A stretch of DNA of 64,000 nucleotides from Prolixibacteraceae bacterium UBA1413 (GCA_002304925.1 DBPT01000032.1:69202-133201); one strand, 5' to 3'; counted from the first letter of the stretch, positions 41,604 to 51,342 are shown. Made by a program: numbers and translations. The notes: generated by a model not told the origin, from the sequence alone.

Positions 41604-42635
41604 ATGATTTTTGTAACAGGAGGTACTGGACTAGTGGGGAGTCATTTGTTGCTGTCGCTTGTCCGGCAAAATGACAGGGTGCGTGCGTTGAAGCGTAAGG
41701 TCAGCCGTACTGACGGGGTAAAGAAGGTCTTTGGGTATTATGTCCCTGATCCCGAAAGGTTTTTCAGCAGGATAGAGTGGGTGGAGGGGGACATCCATGA
41801 CATATACTCTCTGGAGAAGGGTTTTCAGGGGGTGGAGCTGATCTATCATTGCGCAGCCGTTGTCTCTTTTGAAAGCCGGGAAAGGAAACGGATACTTTAC
41901 AACAACATCGAAGGAACAGCCAATGTGGTAAATGCAGCGATTTCCTGCGGGGTGAAAAGGATATGTCATGTGAGTTCCAATGCAGCGTTGGGTACAACAA
42001 TCGACGGGATGGCGGTGACGGAAGAGACCGGCTGGGTACCTTCCCGGAAAAATTCAGGATATTCGGAAAGCAAATTCTTTTCAGAAGCGGAAGTCTGGCG
42101 GGGCGTGGAAGAAGGACTGGAAGCGGTCGTGGTGAATCCTTCCTTTATCATAGGACCCGGTGACTGGGATCGCGGGAGCACCACCTTCTTCCGGTTGATT
42201 GACAGGGGATTAAAGTTTTATACCCGCGGGATTACCGGTTTTGTCGATGTCAGGGATGTTGTGGATACCATGCTGTTGTTAACCGACAGCAAAAATTTCG
42301 AAATAGCCGTCAACCAGAAATTCCTGATCTCGGCCGAAAATGTTGCCTATCGTGATATTTTCAGGCAGATCGCCGCGGCTTTGGGGAAACCGGCGCCTCC
42401 ATATTTTGCTTCCGGCTTCCTCCTTGCAATTGCATGGAGGGCAGCGGCCTTATGGTCATGGATAATCGGCAAGCCTGCCCGGATTACTAGGGAAGCGTTG
42501 ACAAATTCCAATGCGGAAGTCTTTTATGACGGATCGAAGATCACCCGTTTGTTTGGGTTCAGATACAGAAGCATTCCGGATGCCATTGCGCATACGGCTG
42601 CCTGTTATATAAAAGACAAAACGGGAGATTCCTGA
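41604..42635 (+). CDS. NAD(P)-dependent epimerase/dehydratase family protein
   Basis: 343 residues, extended short-chain dehydrogenase. MIFVTGGTGLVGSHLLLSLV carries the GxxGxxG nucleotide motif; HVSSNAALGT and YSESKF supply the catalytic Ser and the YxxxK pair. The fold resembles dihydroflavonol reductase/3-beta-HSD-like members. The start at 41604 is preferred; a TTG at 41592 would add four residues. A hydrophobic helix near residues 278-296 (FLLAIAWRAAALWSWI) suggests membrane association. Two bases separate its stop from that of the convergent stress-protein gene. Confidence 0.85.
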   Translation: MIFVTGGTGLVGSHLLLSLVRQNDRVRALKRKVSRTDGVKKVFGYYVPDPERFFSRIEWVEGDIHDIYSLEKGFQGVELIYHCAAVVSFESRERKRILYNNIEGTANVVNAAISCGVKRICHVSSNAALGTTIDGMAVTEETGWVPSRKNSGYSESKFFSEAEVWRGVEEGLEAVVVNPSFIIGPGDWDRGSTTFFRLIDRGLKFYTRGITGFVDVRDVVDTMLLLTDSKNFEIAVNQKFLISAENVAYRDIFRQIAAALGKPAPPYFASGFLLAIAWRAAALWSWIIGKPARITREALTNSNAEVFYDGSKITRLFGFRYRSIPDAIAHTAACYIKDKTGDS

Positions 42636-42637
42636 TG

Positions 42638-43747
42638 TCAGGCATGAAACACCAGGAGCGGAATGGTGGTGTGGAACAACATTTTCCGGGCGATACTCGG
42701 ATTGAAGATCCTTGCCAGCATGTTTCTTTTCCGGGTAGTAAGAGAGAAGACGTCGATTTGATGTTCCGAGATGAATTTCTGCAGTTCGCTTAAAATGTCT
42801 TCTCCGATAATCAGGTGGCATTCGAATTTTTTATCCTGGTATTTTGAACGCAGAATATCCTTCATTCCCTTCAGCCGGGCCATGTCCCACACCGGCTCTT
42901 CGCTCCGGCCCACATGGACACAATGGATTTCCGCTTCATAGGGTCTGATGATCCGCATCAGTTTTTCGATGGCCACGAAGTCTTTTTCGTCGAAGTTAGT
43001 GGCATAGAGGATTTTATGAAAATTCTCAGCGATATCTGCGCGTGTTTCAGCAGGAATGACAAGCACGGGAACCCGGGCAGAAATGATAATTTCGGCAGTT
43101 ACGCTTCCGATGATGTCGAGTTCTTTTCCCGCCTTTCCCAGGGTTCCCATTACGATGACCATGACCTGGTGCCTGTGGGCAAAGGAGAGAATGTCATCCC
43201 TGGCATCGCCGGCCTTGATGATGTATTCGGTTTCCACACCGCTCCAGGCCTCAGCGGAACAAAGCCGGATCAGTTCCTTCAGGAAGGTTTCCATATGGCC
43301 CTGCGCCGTTTTTTCGGCATTCTCCAGATGTGCCATCAGTCCAGTGTCAAAAGCATATACATCGCTGAAGGGAACGGAATAAACGATGGGATTGGGATAT
43401 GCGTGAAAGAGGACCATTTTGGCATTCACTTTCCGGGCAATGTCAAAGGCGACTTTGGCTGCCTTGAGGGAATAATCTGAAAAATCAACAGGTACCAGGA
43501 TTTGGCGTTCCGATTCTTTCAGGGGAGGATGCCGGGGGGATGATTTTCCCAGGAACTTTTCCAGGATGGGAAAAGCGTTTTCGAGGTCATCTTCACGGAT
43601 TTGGACGCGGACTGCCATGGCTGAGGTGCCTTCAAGAAGGTTTAAGTCTTCCAGGACGCATTCGATCTTTTCTTTTTCAAGCAGGGTTTTCAGCATTTGT
43701 GCTTTTACAAAGGGCAGTGTTGCAATGGTCAGAAGTTTCTTGTTCAT
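42638..43747 (-). CDS. Tandem universal stress protein with N-terminal DUF2007-like domain
   Basis: 369 residues. Residues about 1-65 (MNKKLLTIATLPFVKAQML, ECVLEDLN) resemble the small putative signal-transducing DUF2007 fold. Then two UspA domains: about 82-235 (ILVPVDFSDYSLKAAKVAFD, VIVMGTLGKAGKELDIIGSV) and about 240-369. The first contains a GxxG-x9-GS/T-type nucleotide loop, whereas the second lacks an obvious one. Expected to be a stress-induced cytoplasmic protein; the precise role is unknown. Confidence 0.85.
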   Translation of the reverse strand: MNKKLLTIATLPFVKAQMLKTLLEKEKIECVLEDLNLLEGTSAMAVRVQIREDDLENAFPILEKFLGKSSPRHPPLKESERQILVPVDFSDYSLKAAKVAFDIARKVNAKMVLFHAYPNPIVYSVPFSDVYAFDTGLMAHLENAEKTAQGHMETFLKELIRLCSAEAWSGVETEYIIKAGDARDDILSFAHRHQVMVIVMGTLGKAGKELDIIGSVTAEIIISARVPVLVIPAETRADIAENFHKILYATNFDEKDFVAIEKLMRIIRPYEAEIHCVHVGRSEEPVWDMARLKGMKDILRSKYQDKKFECHLIIGEDILSELQKFISEHQIDVFSLTTRKRNMLARIFNPSIARKMLFHTTIPLLVFHA

Positions 43748-43839
43748 GGCGGTCTGTTTTAAACTGTTGCCAAAGTATTCGTGAAAACCGCGCAAGAAGT
43801 TACACTATGGCGGCTTAAATCAAAGGCAAAGTCTGAAAA

Positions 43840-43878
43840 AAGGGTGCGTGCAGGGTTATTTCACCTGCAGGCACCCTT
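43840..43878 (-). terminator. Intrinsic terminator of metK
   Basis: AAGGGTGC-G-TGCAGG (43840-43854) pairs with CCTGCA-G-GCACCCTT (43864-43878), interrupted by one G-G mismatch. Five A residues on the plus strand beyond the stem give the T-tract in the minus direction. It lies 23 bases past the metK stop. Confidence 0.85.
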
Positions 43879-43900
43879 AGGATACGGCAAATTCAGGTTA

Positions 43901-45160
43901 TTATTTCAAGAGGAAAGCTTCTTTGATCTTATCTACATAATCGAGTTTTTCCCAGGTGAACAACTCCAGGGTCATTGATTTGGGGGTATGGTAGGGGGGA
44001 TTGAATTTCTTTTCGGATAATTGCGGGGTACGACCCATATGGCCATATTTTGCTGTTTCCCGGTAAATGGGATTTCGCAATTTGAGTCTGTCTTCAATCA
44101 GGGCGGGGCGAAGGTCAAAAAGTTCGTTCACTTTCAGGGCGATTTCGCTGTCGCTGAGATTTACATTTTTTCTGCCGTAGGTATTCACATAGATGCCGAC
44201 GGGCTGGGCCACCCCGATGGCATAAGCCAGCTGGATGAGGATTTCATCGGCGACCCCTGCGGCCACCATATTTTTCGCAATATGGCGTGCTGCATAGGCT
44301 GCTGAACGGTCTACCTTGGAGGGATCTTTCCCCGAGAAGGCGCCGCCGCCGTGAGCTCCTTTTCCCCCGTAGGTGTCTACGATGATTTTTCTTCCCGTAA
44401 GGCCGGTATCTCCGTGAGGGCCGCCGATGACAAATTTTCCCGTGGGATTGACATGATACTGGATTTCGCCGTTGAAGAGCTTTTTCAAACGTTCGGGAAG
44501 TTGTGACACCACCCTAGGAATCAGGATATTGATAACGTCATGCCTGATTCTGGCCAGCATGGGCAGGTCATCATCAAACTCATCATGCTGGGTGGAGACC
44601 ACGATCGTATGGACCCGTATCGGATGATGGTCGTCGGAATATTCGATGGTCACCTGTGATTTGGAATCGGGACGGAGGTAAGGCATCGGGCTGTTTTCCT
44701 CCCTGCGAATGGCGGCAAGCTCAATCAAAATCCGGTGTGACAGTTCCAGGGCGAGGGGCATGTAGTTATCGGTATCCTTGCAGGCATACCCGAACATCAT
44801 CCCCTGGTCTCCGGCACCCTGGTCCTCACGTTTTTGCCGTTCCACACCCCGGTTAATGTCACCGCTCTGCTCGTGTATGGCCACAAAAATTCCGCAGGAG
44901 TTCCCGTCAAAACGGTATTCCGCTTTGGTATATCCGATTTCTTTGATCAGATTCCGCGTAACTTCCTGAATGTCAACATAGGTATTCGACTTCACCTCGC
45001 CCGCAATGACAACCTGCCCGGTGGTTACCAGGGTCTCGATGGCTACTTTTGAGTTGGGATCATAGGCCAGAAAATGATCCAGCAAAGCGTCAGAAATCTG
45101 GTCTGCCACCTTGTCGGGATGACCTTCCGATACAGATTCACTAGTGAATAAATAGCTCAT
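43901..45160 (-). CDS. metK: S-adenosylmethionine synthetase
   Basis: 419 residues. Makes AdoMet from methionine and ATP; cytoplasmic tetramer. The start at 45160 (MSYLFTSESVSEGHPDKVAD) is canonical; a longer frame adds 15 residues through the leader. GAGDQGMMFGYA, KFVIGGPHGDTGLTGRKIIV and GGGAFSGKDPSKVDRSAAYA are signature motifs. Longer than the E. coli protein (384), mostly through Bacteroidota-type insertions around residues 150-200. Monocistronic, with a promoter at about 45310 and a leader hairpin. Confidence 0.98.
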   Translation of the reverse strand: MSYLFTSESVSEGHPDKVADQISDALLDHFLAYDPNSKVAIETLVTTGQVVIAGEVKSNTYVDIQEVTRNLIKEIGYTKAEYRFDGNSCGIFVAIHEQSGDINRGVERQKREDQGAGDQGMMFGYACKDTDNYMPLALELSHRILIELAAIRREENSPMPYLRPDSKSQVTIEYSDDHHPIRVHTIVVSTQHDEFDDDLPMLARIRHDVINILIPRVVSQLPERLKKLFNGEIQYHVNPTGKFVIGGPHGDTGLTGRKIIVDTYGGKGAHGGGAFSGKDPSKVDRSAAYAARHIAKNMVAAGVADEILIQLAYAIGVAQPVGIYVNTYGRKNVNLSDSEIALKVNELFDLRPALIEDRLKLRNPIYRETAKYGHMGRTPQLSEKKFNPPYHTPKSMTLELFTWEKLDYVDKIKEAFLLK

Positions 45161-45176
45161 TATCCATAATTTAATA

Positions 45177-45194
45177 TGCCAGCAACCGCCGGCA
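45177..45194 (-). promoter_or_regulatory. Hairpin in the metK leader
   Basis: On the minus strand TGCCGGC-GGTT-GCTGGCA forms a 7-bp stem (one G-T pair) ending about 16 bases before the metK start, where it could affect ribosome access. I see none of the conserved cores of the SAM riboswitch classes I know in the 210-base leader. Confidence 0.4.
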
Positions 45195-45306
45195 CGGTTC
45201 AACAATTAATGACTACAGGAGATAATGTGAACGGCACCAAAAGCCGGATTGTTTTAGCATTTTTTAGTGGTTGCAATCAATCACAAATCTTTCCACGTAG
45301 CGGCTA

Positions 45307-45314
45307 CAAAAATA
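45307..45314 (-). promoter_or_regulatory. Candidate -7 element of metK
   Basis: TATTTTTG matches TAnnTTTG. A TTG lies about 23 bases upstream, slightly longer than the 19-base optimum. It predicts a leader of about 140 bases containing the hairpin near the start codon. Confidence 0.4.
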
Positions 45315-45373
45315 ATTTTCTTTTTTAAAAAAAGAAACAAATGGGAAAATATAAAATCGCTGAAGGGATCGGC

Positions 45374-46252
45374 TCATGAGCGAAGCGCTTCGGCACCCCC
45401 CGTAATTTCGAGGATCTCTTTGGTGATGGCGGCCTGCCGGGCTTTGTTATATTGTAAGGTCAGTTCCCCGAGCAGATCGGTGGCGTTATCGGTGGCCTGG
45501 TGCATGGCTGTCATGCGGGCGCCGTGTTCGGCAGCACAGGAGAGCAGCAAGGTTTTGTAAAACATAGTATTGAGCCACATAGGAAACATCACCTCTGCAA
45601 TTTCTGTTGGTGAGGGTTCAAAAATAATGTCTCCTCGCAACAAATTTTCATCAGGTGCAGGAAACTGAAGCGGCAAAAAAGTCTGCGTGGATTGGATATA
45701 TTGTGCAGCATTGATAAAATCATTATAAACCAGTTCAATCCTGTCGTATTCCCCCTTTAGGTAAAGATCGCGCAATTCAGCAGACACTTCGGACGCGTTT
45801 TCAAAGTTCAGCCTGTCGAGCAGGTCGTTTTTGTTCCGGGAGACTTTGATCTTGTGGCTTTTCAGGAAACGTTCGCCTTGTTTCCCGATTGTCAGAAAAC
45901 TGACATTGTCGTTCGCAGCCTGTTGCCGGTATTTTTCATTCACCAGGTCAGAGGCCTTCCCGATAACCGCAGCGTTAAAGGCCCCACAAAGACCCCGGTT
46001 CGAAGAGATCAGCACGATCAGAATTCTGACGGGATCACGGGGTTTCGTTAATTCACTATCAATCAGGCCACTGAAGTTCTTAATGGCCGATTCCAGAAGT
46101 TGTTTGAAATTTGAAGAATAAGGCCTGAAATGAATCACCGCATCCTGCGCCTTTTTCAATTTGGCCGCTGAAACCATTTTCATGGCACTGGTCACCTGAC
46201 GGGTGGTTTTGATGCTTCCGATGCGAGTACGTATTTCTTTCAGCCCTGACAT
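45374..46252 (-). CDS. atpG: ATP synthase F1 subunit gamma
   Basis: 292 residues. Central rotor shaft of F1. N-terminal helix MSGLKEIRTRIGSIKTTRQV and ITSAMKMVSAAKL-type motif (VTSAMKMVSAAKLKKAQDAV), SSNRGLCGAFNAAVI, and C-terminal helix SCAAEHGARMTAMHQATDNA. Last gene of the cluster in transcription order. The beta and epsilon genes (atpD, atpC) do not follow it, consistent with the split ATP synthase loci of Bacteroidota. Confidence 0.97.
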   Translation of the reverse strand: MSGLKEIRTRIGSIKTTRQVTSAMKMVSAAKLKKAQDAVIHFRPYSSNFKQLLESAIKNFSGLIDSELTKPRDPVRILIVLISSNRGLCGAFNAAVIGKASDLVNEKYRQQAANDNVSFLTIGKQGERFLKSHKIKVSRNKNDLLDRLNFENASEVSAELRDLYLKGEYDRIELVYNDFINAAQYIQSTQTFLPLQFPAPDENLLRGDIIFEPSPTEIAEVMFPMWLNTMFYKTLLLSCAAEHGARMTAMHQATDNATDLLGELTLQYNKARQAAITKEILEITGGAEALRS

Positions 46253-46281
46253 AATTCAGAAATAATAAGAGATGACGGTTA

Positions 46282-47865
46282 TTATGCGGAACCAAATTTC
46301 TCTGCGACTACCGCAGCGGCTTCCCGGAGCACCTTTTCAATTTCCCCGGTAAGTATGCCCGATTTCAGGCTCTTTAGTTCATCCTTGTATTTCAGGTCCA
46401 TGAGTTCCAGAAATTCCGTTTCGAACTGTTTTACTTTTTCGACGGGCACCTTTCGCAGTAATTCCTGGGTTCCGCAGTATATAATTGCGATCATATGTTC
46501 TGTTTTCATGGGCTGGTACTGGCCCTGTTTCAGGATTTCCACATTCTTCCGGCCTTTGTCAAGGACCCGAAGGGTGGATGCGTCGAGGTCGGAGCCGAAT
46601 TTAGCGAAGGCCTCGAGTTCACGGAACTGTGCCTGGTCTAGTTTCAGAGTTCCCGCGATTTTTTTCATGGCTTTCAGCTGGGCGGATCCTCCCACGCGGG
46701 ACACGGAAATTCCGACATTGATAGCAGGGCGGACGCCTGAATTGAAGAGGTTGGTTTCCAGAAAAATCTGTCCGTCGGTAATGGAAATAACATTGGTAGG
46801 GATGTATGCCGATACGTCGCCTGCCTGGGTTTCGATGATGGGAAGAGCGGTCAGGGAACCGCCGCCTTTTACTTTATCTTTCAGGCAAGGCGGGAGGTTG
46901 TTCATCTGGGCGGCGATTTCGTCCGATTCGATAATTTTAGCTGCCCTTTCCAGCAGTCTTGAATGGAGGTAAAAGACATCGCCGGGATAGGCTTCCCTTC
47001 CGGGAGGCCGGCGCAGGAGGAGGGATACTTCCCGGTAGGAGACGGCTTGTTTTGACAGGTCGTCGAAGATGATCAGCGCATCACGGCCCGTATCCCGGAA
47101 ATACTCCCCGATGGCTGCACCGGCATAGGGGGCATAGAATTGAAGGGCGGCGGGATCGGATGCCGAAGCCATCACGATGGTGGTATAATCCATGGCCCCA
47201 TGTTTTTCGAGGATGGAAGCCAGGGTTGCCACGGTTGAGCCTTTCTGGCCGATACCAACATAAATGCAATAAACGGGTTCGCCTTTTTCGTAATTTTCGC
47301 GCTGGTTGATGATGGTATCAATGGCTACGGCCGTTTTGCCTGTTTGCCGGTCCCCGATGATGAGTTCCCGCTGGCCTCTACCGATGGGAATCATGGCATC
47401 GATGGCCTTGATACCGGTTTGGAGCGGTTGTTTCACCTGCTGTCTGAAAATGACGCCGGGCGCTTTCCTTTCCAGGGGCATTTCAAACAGTTCCCCCGTA
47501 ATGGGCCCTTTTCCGTCGATGGGTTCTCCCAGGGTGTTGATCACCCGGCCGATCACCTTTTCGCTGACCATGATGGAGGCAATTCTTTTCAGCCTTTTTA
47601 CGGTATCTCCCTCCCTGATCGATTCCGACGGTCCCAGCAATACGGCACCGACATTATCCTCTTCCAGGTTGAGTACTATTCCCTTTGTTCCGCTTTCAAA
47701 CTCGATCATTTCGTTTGCTTCCACATGGGAAAGCCCGTGTATGCGGGCAATGCCGTCCCCCACTTGCAGGACGGTTCCCACTTCGTCGAGGTCGGCCTGC
47801 ACCCTGAAATGCTCCAGTTGCTTTCTGATTATACTTGAGACTTCTGCCGGTCTTATTTCAGCCAT
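46282..47865 (-). CDS. atpA: ATP synthase F1 subunit alpha
   Basis: 527 residues. Non-catalytic nucleotide-binding subunit. P-loop [11 protein letters not shown] (171-181), N-terminal [20 protein letters not shown], and the alpha signature [20 protein letters not shown] with the arginine finger. 29-base spacers separate it from atpH and atpG. Confidence 0.98.
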   Translation of the reverse strand: MAEIRPAEVSSIIRKQLEHFRVQADLDEVGTVLQVGDGIARIHGLSHVEANEMIEFESGTKGIVLNLEEDNVGAVLLGPSESIREGDTVKRLKRIASIMVSEKVIGRVINTLGEPIDGKGPITGELFEMPLERKAPGVIFRQQVKQPLQTGIKAIDAMIPIGRGQRELIIGDRQTGKTAVAIDTIINQRENYEKGEPVYCIYVGIGQKGSTVATLASILEKHGAMDYTTIVMASASDPAALQFYAPYAGAAIGEYFRDTGRDALIIFDDLSKQAVSYREVSLLLRRPPGREAYPGDVFYLHSRLLERAAKIIESDEIAAQMNNLPPCLKDKVKGGGSLTALPIIETQAGDVSAYIPTNVISITDGQIFLETNLFNSGVRPAINVGISVSRVGGSAQLKAMKKIAGTLKLDQAQFRELEAFAKFGSDLDASTLRVLDKGRKNVEILKQGQYQPMKTEHMIAIIYCGTQELLRKVPVEKVKQFETEFLELMDLKYKDELKSLKSGILTGEIEKVLREAAAVVAEKFGSA

Positions 47866-47893
47866 AGCATCTTTATATTATCTGTTAGGTTCT

Positions 47894-48433
47894 TTATTTT
47901 GCCAACATGGCAGTTTTTATCTTTTTCAGCTGGGTGGAAATGCTGCCGTCAAACTGCAGGTCATCGATGCGCAGGATCATCCCTCCCAGGATTGCGGAAT
48001 TTACTCTTCCCGATAATTCCACGGTTTTTCCGGTTTCCTGTTCCAAAATGCGCCTGATCTGTTCCAGGATCCCGGGACTCATTTCAACAGCAGTGGTGAC
48101 TGTGGCAGGTATGATTCCCTTGTTCCTGCGCACCATTTCCGTGAAATTACGGCAAATACCCGGAAGTTCTGTTTCCCGGTTGTTTTCGGCGATCAGAAGG
48201 ATGAACCTGAGAGTCATTTCATGTACGTGCGGCTTAAGGAGATCCTTCAGAATTTGCTTTTTCTGAGAGACGTTAACTACCGGATTATGCAAGAGTTGCA
48301 TGAAATCTTCAGAATCGCGGCAAAGGGCGTACACTTTTTTCATATCATCGTGAAGGGCGGTCATTTCTCCGGCATCCCTGGCCAGGGAGAAGAACGCTTT
48401 CGCATACCTCACGTTGATCTTGCTCTGGTTCAT
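47894..48433 (-). CDS. atpH: ATP synthase F1 subunit delta
   Basis: 179 residues. Peripheral stalk protein linking F1 to the b subunit. MNQSKINVRYAKAFFSLARD is the conserved N-terminal start, and the C-terminal part carries LSGRVNSAILGGMILRIDDL, equivalent to the usual VDPSLIGGFVLRIGD. Ends 4 bases after... the atpF stop lies 4 bases upstream of its start, so translation is tightly spaced. Confidence 0.95.
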   Translation of the reverse strand: MNQSKINVRYAKAFFSLARDAGEMTALHDDMKKVYALCRDSEDFMQLLHNPVVNVSQKKQILKDLLKPHVHEMTLRFILLIAENNRETELPGICRNFTEMVRRNKGIIPATVTTAVEMSPGILEQIRRILEQETGKTVELSGRVNSAILGGMILRIDDLQFDGSISTQLKKIKTAMLAK

Positions 48434-48437
48434 CCTT

Positions 48438-48932
48438 TCAGTTCAGCTTAAATTCCTCAAGTTGGGCACTGATAATCTTTTCCTGGCTCGGGGTATTGTC
48501 CAGTTTTTCCCGGAGAATTGTTTCGGCGATTTTCACGGAAAGCTCAGCTACCTGTTGTTTAATTTCATCCAAGGCCATATTTTTCTCATTTTCCATCTGA
48601 TCGCGGAGTTGTGCCATGAGTTTGGCGCTTTCCTGCCCTGCTTTTTCCCTGGCTTCCGAAATCATCTGGTCCCTGATGTCCCTGGCTTCCCGCAGGATTT
48701 GTTCCTTATCCCTTACCGCTTCAGCCCTGATAAGATCCTGCTCGGCCTTGAGGTCGCCGATTTGACGGCGTGCCAGTTCCGCGGAATTCAGCGCATCACG
48801 GATGGCTTCTTCCCGTTCCCTGAGCGCATTCAGAATGGGTTTCCAGGCGAATTTGCCCAGAATGAAGACCACCACCCCGAAAATGATGACCATCCAGAAT
48901 ATGGTTCCCGCACTTGGAGTTACTAAGCCCAT
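48438..48932 (-). CDS. atpF: ATP synthase F0 subunit b
   Basis: 164 residues. One N-terminal membrane helix (MGLVTPSAGTIFWMVIIFGV, to about residue 27) and then a long charged helix, the peripheral stalk (WKPILNALREREEAIRDALN onward). The 81-base spacer to atpE is the longest in the cluster and contains a hairpin repeat copy. Confidence 0.95.
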   Translation of the reverse strand: MGLVTPSAGTIFWMVIIFGVVVFILGKFAWKPILNALREREEAIRDALNSAELARRQIGDLKAEQDLIRAEAVRDKEQILREARDIRDQMISEAREKAGQESAKLMAQLRDQMENEKNMALDEIKQQVAELSVKIAETILREKLDNTPSQEKIISAQLEEFKLN

Positions 48933-48961
48933 AACAGTATAAATTAATAACGGAATAAAAA

Positions 48962-49005
48962 GGATTCCGCCTCCGGCTTCCCGAAGGCAGCCTGACAGGG
49001 AGGAT
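48962..49005. repeat. Interspersed hairpin repeat inside the atp operon
   Basis: TTCCCGAAGGCAGCCTGACA followed by GGGAGGA resembles the head unit CTCCCCTCGGCAGAGCCGAC-AGGGA at 63.9 kb and folds with nested TCCC/GGGA and AGGC/GCCT stems. It lies between the atpE stop and the atpF start. Similarity was judged by eye and is weaker than for the other copies. Confidence 0.5.
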
Positions 49006-49013
49006 CTCCTATA

Positions 49014-49274
<261 letters not shown>

Positions 49275-49301
49275 TCAAATGTTAAGTTGTATATCAATTA
49301 T

Positions 49302-50399
49302 TTAATGATGTTCTACAGTAGCCATTCCGAAATAGAGCGCCGATAAAAGGGTAAAAACATAGGCCTGGATGAATGATACCAATATGTCAAGGATCATAAT
49401 GAAAACGGAAAAAAGCACCGAAACAGGACTGATCAGCAGTCCGCCTGCGCTTCCGAAGAGGTTTCCGAAAATAAAGATCAGGCTCACAAACACCGTGATG
49501 ATGAGGTGTCCCGCCATCATGTTGGCGAACAACCGGACCATCAGTACGAAAGGTTTTGTAAACATGCCGAAGAACTCTACAAACGGCATCAGGGGGACGG
49601 GAAATTTCATCCACCACGGCACATCGGGGTTGAAAATTTCTTTCCAGTAATGTTTGTTCCCGCTGAAGGTGGTGATAAAAAAAGTGATCAAAGCCAGGAC
49701 CAGGGTAACGGAGATGTTTCCGGTAACATTGGCGCCGAGCGGAAAAACGGGAATCAGGCCGAACAGGTTATTGATCAGGATTATAAAAAACAAGGAAAGC
49801 AGGATGGGAAGGAACCGTTCATGGTTTTTCTTTCCGATGGCGGGGATGGCGATTTCATCCCGTACGAAAAGGATGACCGGTTCTATCAGGTTCTGCAGTC
49901 CGGAGGGGGCTTTCCCCCTGCTTTTGACAGCGCTTCGGGCAACGGCAAGAAGAATCAGCACCAGGATAACAGCGGAAATCAACGCTCCGGCCACGGTTTT
50001 GGTGATGGAAAGGTCAAAGGGTTTCCCAATGATTTCCCCTGCGTCGTTTACTTCGACAATTTTTCCTTCCTCTTGACCTTCCGTAGCGATGGCAAATCCC
50101 TTATACGCGGAATGGCCGTGCTGGAACCGGGAGGAAAGGAAGAGGTGGAGTCCGCTGGTTTTGCTATATAACAGGATGGGAAGCGGTATGGAGACGTGGG
50201 TTTTCCCGAAGGTGACAATATGCCATTCGTGGGCATCTGACACATGTTCAACGACATACTTGCCGGCATCGAACGATGCGGCTTCATGTCCTGTTTTGGT
50301 CCCGGTGACATTTTCGGGAGATTGCGTTGCGGCATGCAAAACCATTCCGCAGAAGATCAGGAACAGACAAAGAAATAGTAGTTTCCCGGCTTGATTCAT
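49302..50399 (-). CDS. atpB: ATP synthase F0 subunit a, with exported N-terminal extension
   Basis: 365 residues from the ATG at 50399 (MNQAGKLLFLCLFLIFCGMV). A signal-peptide-like start and about 110 residues of soluble sequence precede the five or six membrane helices. Such an extended AtpB is typical of Bacteroidota. Conserved functional helix: KPFVLMVRLFANMMAGHLII, with the essential arginine in MVRLFAN; the last helix contains SFIQAYVFTLLSALYFG. Forms the stator half-channels with the c-ring. Confidence 0.95.
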   Translation of the reverse strand: MNQAGKLLFLCLFLIFCGMVLHAATQSPENVTGTKTGHEAASFDAGKYVVEHVSDAHEWHIVTFGKTHVSIPLPILLYSKTSGLHLFLSSRFQHGHSAYKGFAIATEGQEEGKIVEVNDAGEIIGKPFDLSITKTVAGALISAVILVLILLAVARSAVKSRGKAPSGLQNLIEPVILFVRDEIAIPAIGKKNHERFLPILLSLFFIILINNLFGLIPVFPLGANVTGNISVTLVLALITFFITTFSGNKHYWKEIFNPDVPWWMKFPVPLMPFVEFFGMFTKPFVLMVRLFANMMAGHLIITVFVSLIFIFGNLFGSAGGLLISPVSVLFSVFIMILDILVSFIQAYVFTLLSALYFGMATVEHH

Positions 50400-50440
50400 G
50401 ATCGGAACAGATAATAACTGTCTTACACCGGCAAATGTAG

Positions 50441-50899
50441 TCAATTTTGTTTATGGCTATTCTCCTGATCTGATAAAGTAAAGGAATTCTCCCCGGGCCG
50501 GGCCGTATTCTTTTTTGTACTGTTCCGAAGGTATCGCGACAGTTCGGAAACTTCGAATGGAGTAAAGATCAGGTAAAGGCTTGCAAGGCAAATCACAAAG
50601 GCAAGGGCGTTGCTTTTGATGGTCAGGAAACAGATTACTGCGATGGACAGGTAGACAAAGAGGCGGACCATGGTCACCATCATGCTTGCCCGGGCGAATC
50701 TGCCGGTATCTTTATGTGCGGTTTTGACAATCCAGAAAAAGCTGATAAAGGTAAAGAGTGCCACGAATAGCAGGAGCGGTAAAAAGAGGGGATGGTAATA
50801 TTTGCTTAGGAAGAACCGGAAAAGGACAAATCCAGCCAGGGCGACCAGGGCTGTAAGTAAAAGCAGGCGCAGGAGGAAACGGCGGACCGGGGTTTCCAT
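50441..50899 (-). CDS. AtpI-like small membrane protein
   Basis: 152 residues with four hydrophobic segments (about 12-30, 37-57, 70-92, 97-117) and a polar tail. Sequence similarity to AtpI is low by eye; the call rests on four-helix topology and on position between bactofilin and atpB. AtpI assists c-ring assembly and Mg handling in other bacteria. Its ATG abuts the bactofilin stop codon. Confidence 0.6.
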   Translation of the reverse strand: METPVRRFLLRLLLLTALVALAGFVLFRFFLSKYYHPLFLPLLLFVALFTFISFFWIVKTAHKDTGRFARASMMVTMVRLFVYLSIAVICFLTIKSNALAFVICLASLYLIFTPFEVSELSRYLRNSTKKNTARPGENSFTLSDQENSHKQN

Positions 50900-51286
50900 T
50901 TAAGATTTCCGGGGTTCTTCAGCGGTTTTTTCCACAGGACCCATCTGGCAGGTGCCGGTAAATATCGATCCGGGTTCCACGGCCAGCCTGGTGGCAATGA
51001 TATCTCCGGCAACCACGGCGGTGGATTTCAGGGTAAGCAGTTCGGAGGCCGAAATCTTGCCCTTGAAATTCCCCGAAACTTCAATGTTGGTACAGAGGAT
51101 ATCTCCTTCTATACTTCCTGCGGCGCCAATCACCAGGCGGCCTTTGGATTTGATGTTTCCTTTTACGTACCCGTCGATCCGGATATCGCCCTCGGCATGG
51201 ATATCACCGGAAATCCTGGTGCCGTTGCTGATCAGGTTAATGTTCTGGGAGGGGGTCTCCTGTGTGGGTTTCTGTGTCATTTTCAT
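50900..51286 (-). CDS. Bactofilin (polymer-forming cytoskeletal protein)
   Basis: 128 residues. Central right-handed beta-helix of DUF583 type made of short repeats: NGTRISGDIHAEGDIRIDGY, VKGNIKSKGRLVIGAAGSIE, GDILCTNIEVSGNFKGKISA, SELLTLKSTAVVAGDIIATR. Disordered tails on both sides. Bactofilins self-assemble into filaments at the inner membrane. First gene of the atp cluster, an arrangement I recall from other Bacteroidota. Confidence 0.93.
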   Translation of the reverse strand: MKMTQKPTQETPSQNINLISNGTRISGDIHAEGDIRIDGYVKGNIKSKGRLVIGAAGSIEGDILCTNIEVSGNFKGKISASELLTLKSTAVVAGDIIATRLAVEPGSIFTGTCQMGPVEKTAEEPRKS

Positions 51287-51342
51287 AACGGGATAATTAT
51301 TTTACCTGGTTAGTTGATAATTCAAGGAGTGTAAAATTAAAA

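Noticed and set aside
45285..45300. Third parS-like site near 45.29 kb (TTTCCACGTAGCGG)
   Set aside because: Only the left half-site is present. The right arm does not match, so it is not a palindrome.
45161..45373. SAM riboswitch ahead of metK
   Set aside because: The leader has a hairpin close to the start but none of the conserved cores of the SAM-I, SAM-II or SAM-IV type elements that I can recall.
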